Assembly (NCBI GenBank): GCA_026122225.1
Contig: JANEZZ010001412.1
Coordinates: 62,001 to 126,000, forward strand
DNA length: 64,000 bases
From: Heloderma charlesbogerti
Lineage: Eukaryota > Chordata > Lepidosauria > Squamata > Helodermatidae
Direction: 5' to 3'
Part shown: piece after piece, positions 1-9,251 of the stretch
Layout: each line of letters starts with the position of its first letter
Position numbering within the stretch: the stretch's first letter is position 1
The notes under the pieces: generated by a model
What the model was told of the DNA's origin: nothing
Databases searched by the model: none
What the model saw: only the letters and a program-made list of their open reading frames with translations
Translations under genes and position numbers: made by a program

Positions 1-868
1 CTAGAGATGTGTTCAGTTCAACCCATTTAGGAGTGAACTCCACTCTCATGTGAGAAACCTGTGTTCACAAAGAAATGAGATGGGTTTTTGCTTCAAGGAT
101 ATTACATCCATATGGATTCCCTTCCTCAGTTACTTTTAGTTTATTGAGAGAGAAGTTAATTCATCTCTTTATTCCTGTGGTGCCTTCCTTTATGAAGTCT
201 TGTCAGAAATCATTTTGCTTATACCAGTGAACACCAAGGTCATATGCATTTCTGTACTACTAAAAAGCTAACAACTGATTTTATAAAATAATCTTTAAAG
301 AGCTTTGCTAAAGATAAAACTTTAACAGAAAATATATCTGTGTAGAGAAACAGAGTTAGATGACAGAAAGGCAAAGTAAAATGTTTTTTTCCAGCATCAC
401 CTTCTCCTTCTGCTTCCCAGCCTCACACAAATCAAGAATATGTGTCAGGGTGTCAGGTTTTTGTCAGGACAACATAGATCTTGTTATTGCTCTGCTGTGC
501 AGGACTTTCACAGAATTCATAACATGGTATCAGTTGTGAAATTTATTTACCCAATAAACCCTTTGCTAAAAGTTCTAGTAAAATCTGAAATTTAATGTCT
601 TCTTTTGTTTTTCATGGCCTTGACACACTGTGGAACAGGTTCCACTTTAAAGGTTCACGCTTTTTTTTGTCTAAATGCCAACATGGTTAAATGTGTATGA
701 TCTCTCTCCCCCACAATCTGTTCATAATTAATAAATCTGTTAAGTACAGATGCATAAAAATTAATTCTTAGTTTTCTGGGTTAATTTCAAAGCGACTCTT
801 TGATGTGAACTTGTTTATTACATTTCTTCCACATATTTTTACATATAGTTCCATTGTGTTCTATTTCC
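1..868. other. AT-rich unique-looking DNA, no feature recognised
   Basis: No convincing exon, repeat family or RNA gene is visible. The sequence is AT-rich with short A and T runs and many stops in all frames. It may be intergenic DNA or an intron of ADGRA1 upstream of the first exon seen here; the window does not decide this. Confidence 0.5.
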
Positions 869-916
869 ACATTACATACATATATACATACATACATACA
901 TACATACATACATACA
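869..916. repeat. (CATA)n microsatellite
   Basis: About ten tandem CATA units with an internal TATA interruption near the left end. It lies just left of the foldback element at 925-1391. Confidence 0.9.
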
Positions 917-924
917 AAATATGT

Positions 925-1391
925 CTCAGAGGGAGCAATTCCATGGCCCCTAGACAGTGTCTAGGAGGCCATAGGATATTTCGGATTCCCCAATTAAAGG
1001 TCGGAGTCAGTGCTCCAACCTTGGAAAGGGGAATCAGAGCTCTGACTCTCCCTCCCCCTTACAACTGGTGCAGAAAGTACCACACTGGCTGGTCTCTGAG
1101 GTTGGAAACTCGACTTCAGAGAAGGGCGTGTTTCAGTGGGTGGCGGGTGGGGGGAGGAGACTGGAGAGGCCAGGGTATGAGTTATCCTGAGGCCTCCCCA
1201 GCCTTTTTCCCTCCCCTCCAAAGTGCCCCAGTTAGATGGGGCAAAAGGCCCGTCTAGCAAAAAATGCAGGGTGGGAGGACGGGGAGGCGAAGATTGCCTC
1301 TGCTGTTCCACCCAGCCTGCATAGGATGCTTGCAACCCTCCAGGTTCTCAGCTTACGATCATCGAGGATGCAACCCATAGGACTGTGCCCT
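925..1391. repeat. MITE with GCAATYCYAT-type terminal inverted repeats
   Basis: The left end (about 929 onward, GGGAGCAATTCCATGG) and the right end (…CCCATAGGACTGTGCCCT, to 1391) are diverged inverted copies. Just inside the left end is the palindrome CTAGACAGTGTCTAG. The element at 22797-23188 has the same layout: the same terminal motif, the same CTAGACAGTGTCTAG block and a GC-rich core. The 8-mer AAATATGT occurs at 917-924 and again at 1392-1399, which suggests an 8-bp hAT-type duplication, although about four bases separate the left copy from the visible repeat end. There is no transposase. Confidence 0.65.
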
Positions 1392-1462
1392 AAATATGTA
1401 ATTAAATCCTTATTTTGCTATATTGAAGCAGCTGAACATTGTATGGCAACATTCAGAAGAAC

Positions 1463-2261
1463 TAGAGATGTACAAAAGTCACTTACCTTTTCGAAGGGTG
1501 ACATTCATGGTGGGGGGGAGGCACTCCATCCCTCCCCCCAAAATTCTGGCAGGGGGGGAGGCGCTCCATCCCTCCCCTCCAAAATTCTGGCCGGCTGGCT
1601 TCACTCTGCAGGGATTCTGCGGAGCCGCCGGCCGGCTCCGCCAGTGGCCGGACATCCGGATGCTGGCTAGCAGGGATGCAAATGGCGGCGGCTGTAGCCG
1701 CCGCCGTTTGCGTCCCTGCAGTCAGCCGTGATAGGCTATGTAAATGTTTACGTAGCCTATCACGGCTGATTTAAAAGAAAAAAAACACGCGTACGCAAAT
1801 GGCGGCGCCCATGGGCACTGCCATTTGCGTTTCTTATTGCGTTCCTTAGTCTACTTAAATGTTTACGTAGACTAAGACGTGCCAAAATAAGGAACGCAAA
1901 TGGATACGCATTTGCATACGCGCGTTGTTTTTTTTCTTTTAAATCAGCCGTGATAGGCTATGTAAACATTTACGTAGCCTATCACAGTGTTTTTTAAAAA
2001 TCTAGCTGTGATAGGCTACGTAAATCTTTATGTAGCCTATCACGTTTTTGTTTTTGTTTTTTTTAACTGGAAATGGCGGCGGTGGCGGCTGGTCAGAACA
2101 TCAGCCGCCGCAGCCGCCGCCGCCGCCAGGAAGATCTGCCCAAGGTAAGTCCCGTCTGGGGGGGGCGGGGGGGCAGACCGTTCCGCCACCGATTTCGGGG
2201 GGCCAAATGCGCTGGCATTCGGCCTCCCCGAGATTCATGGCGAAATTCTCTGACATCCCTA
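1463..2261. mobile_element. Non-autonomous Ac-like hAT MITE, palindrome-rich family, copy 1
   Basis: The ends are TAGAGATGT at 1463 and ACATCCCTA ending at 2261, which are inverted copies of the Ac-like terminus TAGGGATGT. A perfect 8-bp direct duplication, AGAAGAAC, flanks the element at 1455-1462 and 2262-2269, the size made by hAT transposases. The interior has no transposase. It holds GC-rich blocks and at least six hairpins, including 1672-1719, 1722-1769, 1941-1984 and 2003-2042. The recurring hairpin half-site is GTGATAGGCTAYGTAAA. Sequences matching splice donors (GGTAAGT) lie near both ends and point outward. The copy at 4654-5562 has the same ends, donor motifs and hairpin unit. Confidence 0.9.
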
Positions 2262-2269
2262 AGAAGAAC

Positions 2270-2444
2270 ATGAAATCTGTTCGATAGCTACATTCTGCTC
2301 CGCGAATTAGTCCAAGAGGACATTCCCTTTAGGTATTTGCAAATAGGCTAACAATGGCAGTTGTCCTGCCTGGCTGGTTTTAGAAGTGAGCCTGACATGT
2401 TTACTCTAGTACTGGTTTTCTATAGATGTCCTTGTTTGTGGCTC
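2270..2444. other. Short unassigned stretch
   Basis: Between the hAT copy and the foldback half at 2445. No coding or repeat signature is recognised. Confidence 0.4.
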
Positions 2445-2516
2445 AGTCTCTTCAGGGGCAATTCTATGCATTTTTAGGCAGAAAAATGTCCTAGAGCTCC
2501 CATTGCTGGCTATGTT
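2445..2516. repeat. Half-copy of GCAATCCTATGC foldback MITE
   Basis: This stretch (GGGGCAATTCTATGCATTTTTAGGCAG… then CTCCCATTGCTGGCT) resembles one arm of the palindrome at 11873-12010. The second arm is absent. It directly precedes the LINE reverse transcriptase fragment. Confidence 0.5.
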
Positions 2517-2800
2517 ACTTGTTCTCCTCGACCTTTCAGCGGCTTTTGATACCGTTGACCATGGTATCCTCCTGGACCACCTGGAGGGGTTGGGCATTGG
2601 AGACACCGTATTACAGTGGTTCTGGTCCTTCCTCTCTGGAAAGTACCAGAGAGTAGCACTGGGAGAGGAGGTTTCGGACCCGTGCCCACTCACTTGTGGG
2701 GTGCCACAGGGTTCCATCCTCTCCCCAATGCTATTTAACATCTATGTGAAGCTGCTGGGGCCACATCAGGAGGTGTGGGGTGCGGTGTCATCAATATGTG
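2517..2800 (+). pseudogene. L2-like LINE ORF2 reverse transcriptase, 5' portion (split by the Ty3 element)
   Basis: The translation contains LDLSAAFDTVDHGILLDHL, then CGVPQGSILSPMLFNIY. These are reverse transcriptase palm motifs of non-LTR retrotransposons, and the first supplies one catalytic Asp. It resembles the L2/CR1 side of the LINE tree. The reading frame stops being LINE exactly where the LTR begins at 2801. The homologous sequence resumes on the far side of the LTR element at 9252 with the ADDTQLYLSF motif. The fragment is a dead remnant with no 5' end. The assignment to L2 rather than CR1 is from motif recall. Confidence 0.85.
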
Positions 2801-3330
2801 TGTCAGGAGGCACCCTAGCGGCCTCTTTCAGTAGACTCCAATAGCCAACTCAAGACACAGACGAAAGGATTCTTTAATCCTTTTACAACTTAATGACACT
2901 TTCAGATGCTAATCACCAGCGACTAAGCAAGGAACAGCAGAGTGGCCTATGCACTGAGTAGGCAGTTGATCCCCGTTTGAAGGAGAGTCACTTGAAGACC
3001 CTGAACCTATGGGCTAGGGAGAGATCCTCCCTCTTTCCCTTGGGTCCATGGGAGGCGGCCGTTGCTTGCGCACCAAATGGGCACTATGCCTCCTTTCCGC
3101 GCCCTTCATCACTCGTCTCTCTTTGTGTCCTGCATTGAGCATCCAGCAAGCCCCCCTCCCTCACTTTCTCACTGCTAGGATCACTATCTATTTCAGGAAT
3201 ACTGGCAGGAGGAATTTCTGCCAGCTGCTGTGCCTGTGAGGGATGAGCTGGCTCCTCTCCCATGGATTGCTGATCCTCCTCCGAATCAGAACTGCTCTGG
3301 GGCTCTATGGGCTCAGTTTCCACCCTGACA
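2801..3330 (-). repeat. 3' LTR of the Ty3/gypsy element
   Basis: 530 bp, with ends TGTCAGGAGG…CACCCTGACA on the + strand. It aligns along its length with 8727-9251, 9797-10267 and the inverted 49963-50484. It lacks a 10-bp TCAAGGCTTT segment that the other copies keep near 2870. On the - strand the pol reading frame runs into this LTR. Confidence 0.92.
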
Positions 3331-3530
3331 TCATCCCCACTCCCATGAGGCCCCCCCTCATGCTCTTCCCCTGGGGCCCTGGGTTTGTGGGGGTACAGCT
3401 GGTGGAAACACCTCAGCAGCAACGGAGCATGCACATTTTCCTCGGGTTCCCAGGTTTGCTAATCTGGCCCGTACTCCTTCCAGTCCACTAGATATTGCAG
3501 GAGAAAGGCGGGAGTCCAGAATCTCTGTGA
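3084..3530 (-). pseudogene. Pol C-terminus: chromodomain-like segment and acidic tail running into the LTR
   Basis: On the - strand, after the integrase C-terminal region, the sequence contains a chromodomain-like motif (YLVDWKEYG) followed by TWEPEENVHAPLL. This matches the fold that many Ty3/gypsy integrases carry at their end, which is thought to steer integration toward modified chromatin. An in-frame stop and a frameshift separate it from integrase. The open frame then continues across the LTR boundary at 3330 into an acidic stretch (SSSDSEED) inside the LTR. The element's last codons therefore appear to be LTR sequence. Confidence 0.75.
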
Positions 3531-4653
3531 CCTCAAACTCCTCCTCCCCCTCCACCAGCACTGGTGGCAGGGGGGAATCAACCGAGTGATGAGGGTCACC
3601 AGAAACCAGGGGGGACAGCATGGACTGATGAAAAACAGGATGGATCTTCATGGAGGGGGGGAGAGCCAGGCGAAAAGAAACAGGGTTAATCTGGGCCGTA
3701 ATCTGGAAAGGCCCCATGCGGCGAGGCGTGAGCTTCCTTGCAGGCGAGTGAGAGGGGAGGTATTGGTTGGACAACCAAATCCAGTCCCCCAGTTGCAGAG
3801 ACAGTCCTGGCTGCGCCACTGGTCTGCAGAGGCCTTGTAGGTTGTCTTGGCTTGCTCGAGGAAGTCCCATAAGAGGTGGTGTACCGCTCGCAACTCCTCT
3901 AAAAAGTCATGGGCCGCTGGCACCGAAGAGGGAGCTAGGGTGGATGGGAAAGCCTTGGGTTGGTAACCAAAACTGGCAAAAAATGAAGTTTGGCAGATGG
4001 AAGCATGGCAGGCATTGTTATAAGCAAATTCTGCGAGAGGCAGCAAGGAAAACCAGTAATCTTGCTGGTAATTGACATAACTGCACAAATATTGCTCCAG
4101 AATCGCATTGGTGCGCTCGGTCTGACCATCCGTCTGTGGATGGTGGGCGGAGGAAAGACGGAGCATCACATGGAGAAGCCCAAGAAGCTCCCTCCAGAAA
4201 TGGACAGTGAATTGGGCCCCCTATCTGAAATGAGACCCTCGGGCCATCCGTGGAGCTGGAAAACATGCGCCAAAAACAGCTCTGCCATCTCCCTGGCTGT
4301 GGGCAACCCAGAGCAGGGGATGAAATGGGCCATCTTAGAAAACAAATCCACCACCACCAGAATGGTGGTCTTACCGTGTGAGGGAGGCAAGTCAGTGATG
4401 AAGTCAAGGGAGAGCAGTTTCCAAGGTCCTGAGGGGGTAGGCAGGGGGTGAAGCAAGCCTGTGGGCTTGCCTGAGGGGGCCTCCATCCGCTGGCAGGTTG
4501 GGCAGGAGGCGACATAGGTCTTGATGTCCCAACACACACAAGGCCACCAAAAATCCCGCGTCACTCCATGCAGGGTCTTGGCGAAGCCAAAATGCCCAGC
4601 TGTGGGGGAGTCGTGGCAATGATGGAGGACCTTCTCACGGAGGGGTCTAGAAG
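3531..4653 (-). pseudogene. Ty3/gypsy integrase, frameshifted
   Basis: In element order there is a zinc-binding CPTC pair (near 4495-4506), then a first catalytic Asp region (LSLDFITDLPPS), a second in SDRGPN, then a frame change, then HHPQTDGQTERTN with the third acidic residue. This is the D,D(35)E core. A region matching the C-terminal integrase domain (LTPRRMGPFQI) follows near 3715. Open frames at 4166-4564, 3648-4169 and 3358-3870 lie in different frames, so at least two frameshifts break the domain. The hAT MITE separates its N-terminal side from RNase H. Confidence 0.88.
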
Positions 4654-5562
4654 TAGGGATGTATGAAAGTGACTTACCTTTTGCGGATTATGTTGATGCG
4701 GGGGAGGCATTCCGTCCCTCCCCCCGGAATCCTGGACGGGGGGGAGGTGATCCGTTCCTCCCCCCCCCGGAATCCTCAACGGCCAGCTGTGCTCCGCGGC
4801 AGCTCCGCAGAGCAGCCGGCCAAGCCCAGCCCAGCCCAGAGCCATCCGCAGCCAGATTTCCGGCCTTGGAGGGCTCTGGGAAAAAAACAAAAACAAACCG
4901 CGTACGCAAATGGCAGCGGCTACGGCCGCCGCCATGTGCGTTCCTTCTTTTTTAAATATTTACGTAGACTATGATGGCGAAAATAAAGGGGAACACAAAT
5001 AGCATAGTGGGCGCTATTTGCGTCCCTTTTTGATTCACCGTTTTAGCCTACGTAAATCTTTATTTAGGCTAAAACGGCGAATCAAAAAGGGACGTAAATA
5101 GTGCCCGCTACGCTATTTCCGTTCCTCTTTATTTTCGCCGTCATAGTCTACATAAATATTTACGTAGATTCAGATGGCCAAAAAGAAGGAATGCAAATGG
5201 CGGCGGCCATAGCCGCCGCCATTTGCGTACGCGGTTGTTGTTGTTTTTTAAACCCACCCAGCCATGATAGGCTATGTAAAGATTTACGTAGCCTATCACA
5301 TCATTTTTTTTTTTTTAAACCCAGCCATGATAGGCTACGTAAATCTTTACATAGCCTATCACGTCTTCTTTTTTTTTTTTTAACAAGACTGGAAATGGCA
5401 GCAGCAGCAGCCGGTCGGAAGATCCTCCCCAGGTAAGTCTTGTCCCGGGGGGGATCCGCGGGGGGGGGGTGTGGCAGGCCGTTCTGCCACGGAGTTCAGG
5501 GGGCCGAATGCACTGGCATTCAGCCTCACCGAGATCCGTGGTGGAATTCTCTGACATCCCTA
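4654..5562. mobile_element. Non-autonomous Ac-like hAT MITE, palindrome-rich family, copy 2
   Basis: The terminal inverted repeats are TAGGGATGT at 4654 and ACATCCCTA ending at 5562. A perfect 8-bp duplication, TCTAGAAG, is at 4646-4653 and 5563-5570. Length is 909 bp, with no transposase. The centre (4898-5234) is one long palindrome that itself contains smaller palindromes. Further hairpins of the GATAGGCTAYGTAAA type follow at 5264-5300 and 5325-5362. The subterminal sequence has outward-facing GGTAAGT motifs. It inserted into the pol gene of the Ty3 element after that element had inserted into the LINE. Confidence 0.93.
4898..5234. repeat. Long nested palindrome inside the hAT MITE
   Basis: CCGCGTACGCAAATGGC at the left end is answered by GCCATTTGCGTACGCGG at the right. 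Inner segments also pair across a centre near 5057 (TTTTAGCCTACGTAAAT against ATTTAGGCTAAAA). Each arm also contains its own shorter palindrome, for example GGCGGCGGCC…GCCGCCGCC. CpG is unusually dense for this AT-rich region. Confidence 0.85.
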
Positions 5563-5716
5563 TCTAGAAGGCACATAGACCCGACCGGAATGGTAAAGCA
5601 GGCCACCTCGCAAAGAGAAGGGGGTAGAGTGGGGGGGGGGGAGAAGCTAGCCCCAATTCCTCCACTTTTGTGTGAACAAAAACATCCTGAGCCTGTGTAG
5701 AGTGAAGGAGCTCCTC

Positions 5717-7162
5717 CTAAGAGTGAGGCACTGCAGCTGCCGCCAGGCTCTGTGTGGGGGAAGAATCAGAGGAGGGGGGATTTCCCTCACCCCCTGGCTG
5801 GAGGTCCAGCTTACAAGAAACAGCATCTGCTTGTAGGTTGTCGGAGGCCTTCACATGGCAAATCTTAAGGTGGAACCAGGGGAAAAAAAGCGACCACCTA
5901 ATCTGCCGCTGGTTTAAGGCACGAGCTGTCTGAAGATGTTCCAGGTTGGTTCTAACTTCGACTGGGTGCTGTGCCCCCTCCAGCAGATGATGCCAGGTCT
6001 CCAAAGCGGACTTGATGGCCAACAGTTCCTTCTCCCAGATGGTATAATTCCTCTCAGACATATTCAGCTTCCTGGAGCGGTAGGCGCAGGGTTGCAACCC
6101 ACTGCCCGCCCGATCTGGCTGAAAAAGCACCGCCCCCACCACAAAGTCAGAGGCATCCGTTTGCTTCACAAAAGGCTTCCTCGGGTCGGGATGTAACAGG
6201 ATCGACTCAGAACTAAAAAGCTTCTTAAGTTCCTCAAAAGCCTGTTGGGCAGATGTCGTCCAATGAAAAGGAGATTTCCTGCCCTTAAGGAGGTCCGTGA
6301 GAGGAGATGTCAGCCGAGCAAAGCTGGGCAGGAACTTTCTGTAGAAATTTGCAAACCCCAGAAAACATTGTAAGTCCTTCTTGGTGAATGGAGCCTGCCA
6401 GGAGAGGACAGCCTGGACCTTTGCAGGATCCATCCTGATACCGTCAGCTGAGATAATGTAGCCGAGATAGTCCAAAGAGGTTAGGTCAAACGCACATTTC
6501 TCCAGCTTGACATACAGATAGTTCTCACAGAGGCACTGGAGGACGGCAGAGACATGGTGCTGATGGGTGTGGGGGTCCTCAGAAAATATAAGTAAATCAT
6601 CGAGATACACAATGAGGAAAGTGTCCAAATAGTCCCGGAAGATGGCATTCATAAAATGCGAAAACGTGGGGGGGGGGAGCAGGCAAGCCCAAACGGCATC
6701 ACTAGGTATTCATATGCTCCGTACCAGGTGCTGAAACAGGTCTTCCACTCATCCCCCTCCCAGATGCGAATCAGTATTGTAGGCGCCATGCAGGTCCAAC
6801 TTTGTGAAAATCTTGGCTCACCCCAGGTGCTCCAGTGTCTCAGGGATCAGGGGGAGGGGGTACTTGTCAGGGATCAAGACCGAATTGAGGGCTCTATAGT
6901 CGTGCACCAGGCGGAGTTCTCCAGATTTCTCGGCCACAAAGATGGTAGGGGCGCAGACGGGGGAGGAGGAAGGGAGAATGAAGCCACGTTTGAGGTTTGT
7001 GTCCAAAAACTCTCGCAGAGCTCGAAATTCCAGCTCCGACATCGAATACAGTTGTCCAGCAGGGATGGTTGTCCCAGGAATGAGGTTAATGGCAGAGTCA
7101 AAAGGGCGGGGGGGGGAGCTACTCGGCCTCCTTCTTGTCGAAAACATCCCGAAAAGCTGCAT
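5717..7162 (-). pseudogene. Ty3/gypsy reverse transcriptase and RNase H, frameshifted
   Basis: The first RT part (6818-7162, - strand) includes LRLVHDYRALN, a finger/palm motif. After a frame break around 6655-6830, at a G-run near 6667, the second part holds the catalytic YLDD box (about 6596-6607), the thumb and connection (FLGFANFYRKFLPSFA) and RNase H starting at TDASDFVVGAVLF. In RNase H the stretch normally carrying a catalytic Asp before NLEHL is shortened (VRTNLEHL), so that residue looks lost. The enzyme would copy element RNA to DNA in an active relative; this copy is dead. Confidence 0.9.
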
Positions 7163-7673
7163 ACTTCTCTGGGAGGATCACAGTAGCTGAAGAACTGCCA
7201 GAAACAGACAAGGAGGGGGAGGAAAGGCTTAAGGCCTGGACTGCGACTGGCGCCTTGATCAGGAGGCAACGCTCCCGGCAGTAGGAAAACACAAACTCCA
7301 CTTGCTGAAGCTCCCAAGAAATCTGAGGATTATGCTTAGAGAGCCAGGAAACACCCAGCACGATTGGGTATTGGGGAACCTTGGCCAAGTGAAACTGAAT
7401 CTGCTCAATGTGGGACTGGGCGCACAGAGTGAGCGGAGCTGTAATCCGGGTCACCGCGCCCGAAGAAAGAGGATGCCCATCGATGGTCTCTACTGCCAAG
7501 GGAGCAGGAAGAGGCAGGGTAGGAATCTTGTGGAAGAGGGCGAAGGTTTCATCCATGAAACTGGTCATAGCCCCCAAGTCCACTAAAGCCAGGGCCTCCA
7601 CCCCACCCCACTGGGAGGAGCGGAGGTGAACATGCAGTAGCAGATGGGAGGATTGGGGGGTTGCAGAAGGCAC
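7119..7673 (-). pseudogene. Ty3/gypsy aspartic protease region, active site altered
   Basis: The open frame contains LALVDLGAMTSFMDE. The retropepsin family has Asp-Ser/Thr-Gly at this position; here the middle residue is Leu (DLG). VLGVSWLSKHNP follows, as in Ty3/gypsy proteases. It lies between gag and RT, as expected. The catalytic change plus the frame breaks on both sides indicate loss of activity. Confidence 0.82.
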
Positions 7674-7735
7674 CCACTGGGTGTGGAACCAACCCCCACA
7701 CTGGAGACCCCCAACAGGCTTGGGGGGCAGCCTAG

Positions 7736-8678
7736 TCAGGCCTGGAGGTGAGGAGGAGGAGGAAGGAGAGGAGGGGTAGGCAGAGGAGCTGCGGGTCTAG
7801 CGTGGCAGGTTTGGGCGAAATGTCCCAGTTTTCCACACCGAAAGCATCGGTGCTCAGCGTGCTGCCACTCTAGTTCCTCCGGCAGCAGTGGGGCTCGGGT
7901 AGCTCCCAGCTGAATTGGGGTCTCCTCCGCCCCCACCGCAGGGGCGGGGGGTGGGGGAGGGGGCAGGAAACGGGGGCAAATGGGAGGAGGGAAATCTCAG
8001 CCCACGGCGCCCCGCCGGGTCTGCGGGTAGCCCTCCAGCTGACTATCTATCTGGAGGCAGGTCTGGATGAGATCTTCCAAAGTAGGCGGGCTAGGTGTGC
8101 GCGCCAACTCATCCAAGATCTTGTCATTCAAACCATCCAAAAACTGAGCCACCAGCGCGGCATCATTCCACTGTAAATCCTGCATCAGCAAGCGAAAAGC
8201 TGTCGCATAGCTGGAAACTGAGTCCTTGCCTTGCCTGAGGCGGTGAATCTCCCGAGAAGCCATCTGCGTGCGCAGGGGGTCACCGAAAAATCTGGCCATC
8301 GCTGTCATGAAACTGTGATAGTCCCCGAGCAGGGGGTCATTAGCGAGAAGAAGTCCCAAAACCCATTTAGCTGTCACACCTGAAAGTAGGTTAATGATTA
8401 ATCCCACACGAACCTGTTCCGTCAGGAAATCCTCAGCTTGAAGGCGCATGTACAGCTCCAATTGGGCCCAGAAAATCTGAAAAAGTCCTTTCTCCCCAGA
8501 AAACGTCTCTGGCAAAGCCACCGGGCACTTGCAGCAGGGGGGGGGGAATCGGAGGTGGTGGGGGTTGAACCGCAGCTTGCAAATTCTGTACGGCAGTCAT
8601 CAGTTGAGCCACTTGATCACGGAGAATCTGGTTCTCTTGCGCCAGAGCTTGCACTGCCGGGTCCCTGGCACTCTCCAT
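7736..8678 (-). pseudogene. Ty3/gypsy gag with CCHC zinc knuckle, frameshifted
   Basis: It starts at ATG 8678 (MESARDPAVQALAQEN) with a predicted coiled-coil-like N-terminus, followed by a proline run. A frameshift near the G homopolymer at 8536-8546 moves reading into the capsid region (8521-7997), which resembles the retrotransposon gag domain also found in domesticated PEG10/RTL genes. After a stop, a further frame holds the knuckle CFRCGKLGHFAQTC (C-x2-C-x4-H-x4-C). Gag would form the particle and bind RNA in an active element. At least two breaks are present, so domestication is not suggested. Confidence 0.88.
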
Positions 8679-8726
8679 TCAGCAGTAGGAGAAGAGAGAG
8701 AGAGAGAAGAGGAATGTGGATCAAGC

Positions 8727-9251
8727 TGTCAGGAGGTGCCCTAGCAGCCTCTTTCAGTAAACTCCAATAGCCAACTCAAGACACAGACAAAAGGATTCTT
8801 TTCAAGGCTTTAATCCTTTTACAACTTAATGACACTTTCAGATGCTAATCACCAGCGACTAAGCAAAGAACAGCAGAGTGGCCTATGCTCTGAGTAGGCA
8901 GTTGATCCCTGTTTGAAGGGGAGTCACTTGAAGACCCTGAACTTATGGGCTAGGGAGAGATCCTCCCTCTTTCCCTTGGGTCCACGGGAGGTGGCTGTTT
9001 CTTGCCCGCCAAATGGGCGCTACGCCTCCTTTCCGCGCCCTCCATTGCTCATTACTATTTGCATCTGTGAGCCCCCCTCCTGCACTCTCTCACTGCCCAG
9101 GTCACTATCTATCTCAGGAATGCCGGCAGGAGGAATCTCTGCCAGCTGCTGTGCCTGTGAGGGATGAGCTTGCTCCTCTCCCACGGATTGCTGATCCTCC
9201 TCAGAATCAGAACTGCTCTGGGGCTCTATCGGCTCAGTTTCCACCCCGACA
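8727..9251 (-). repeat. 5' LTR of the Ty3/gypsy element
   Basis: 525 bp, starting TGTCAGGAGG and ending CACCCCGACA on the + strand. Direct comparison of the first 280 bp with the 3' LTR shows roughly twenty substitutions and one 10-bp indel. This implies an old insertion. The acidic reading frame seen in the 3' LTR is also open here (9020-9244, - strand). Confidence 0.92.

Larger units (their letters stand above)
2801..9251 (-). mobile_element. Full-length Ty3/gypsy (Metaviridae-type) chromodomain LTR retrotransposon, degraded
   Basis: LTRs lie at 2801-3330 (3' LTR) and 8727-9251 (5' LTR). Both begin TGTCAGG on the + strand and end in CGACA or TGACA. The flanks are ATGTG (2796-2800) and ATGCG (9252-9256), a 5-bp target duplication with one change. 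Between the LTRs, in element order, are gag with a CCHC knuckle, an aspartic protease, reverse transcriptase, RNase H, integrase and a chromodomain-like C-terminus. This is the Ty3/gypsy order, with integrase after RNase H. A purine-rich tract (GGGAGTGGGGA on the - strand) abuts the 3' LTR. A 909-bp hAT MITE interrupts pol at 4654. All parts carry frameshifts or stops, so this copy cannot move by itself. No canonical TGG primer-binding start is visible beside the 5' LTR. Confidence 0.93.

Noticed and set aside
805..1257. 150-codon + strand open frame
   Set aside because: It begins in the (CATA)n microsatellite and ends in the GC-rich MITE core. Its length comes from base composition.
2048..2287. 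Gly/Pro/Arg-rich open frames in GC-rich DNA
   Set aside because: They lie at the end of the hAT MITE and are a product of GCC/GGC repeats.
7736..8678. Gag as a possible domesticated PEG10/RTL-like gene
   Set aside because: Two frame breaks and a stop interrupt it, flanking LTRs and pol are still attached, and no constraint is evident.
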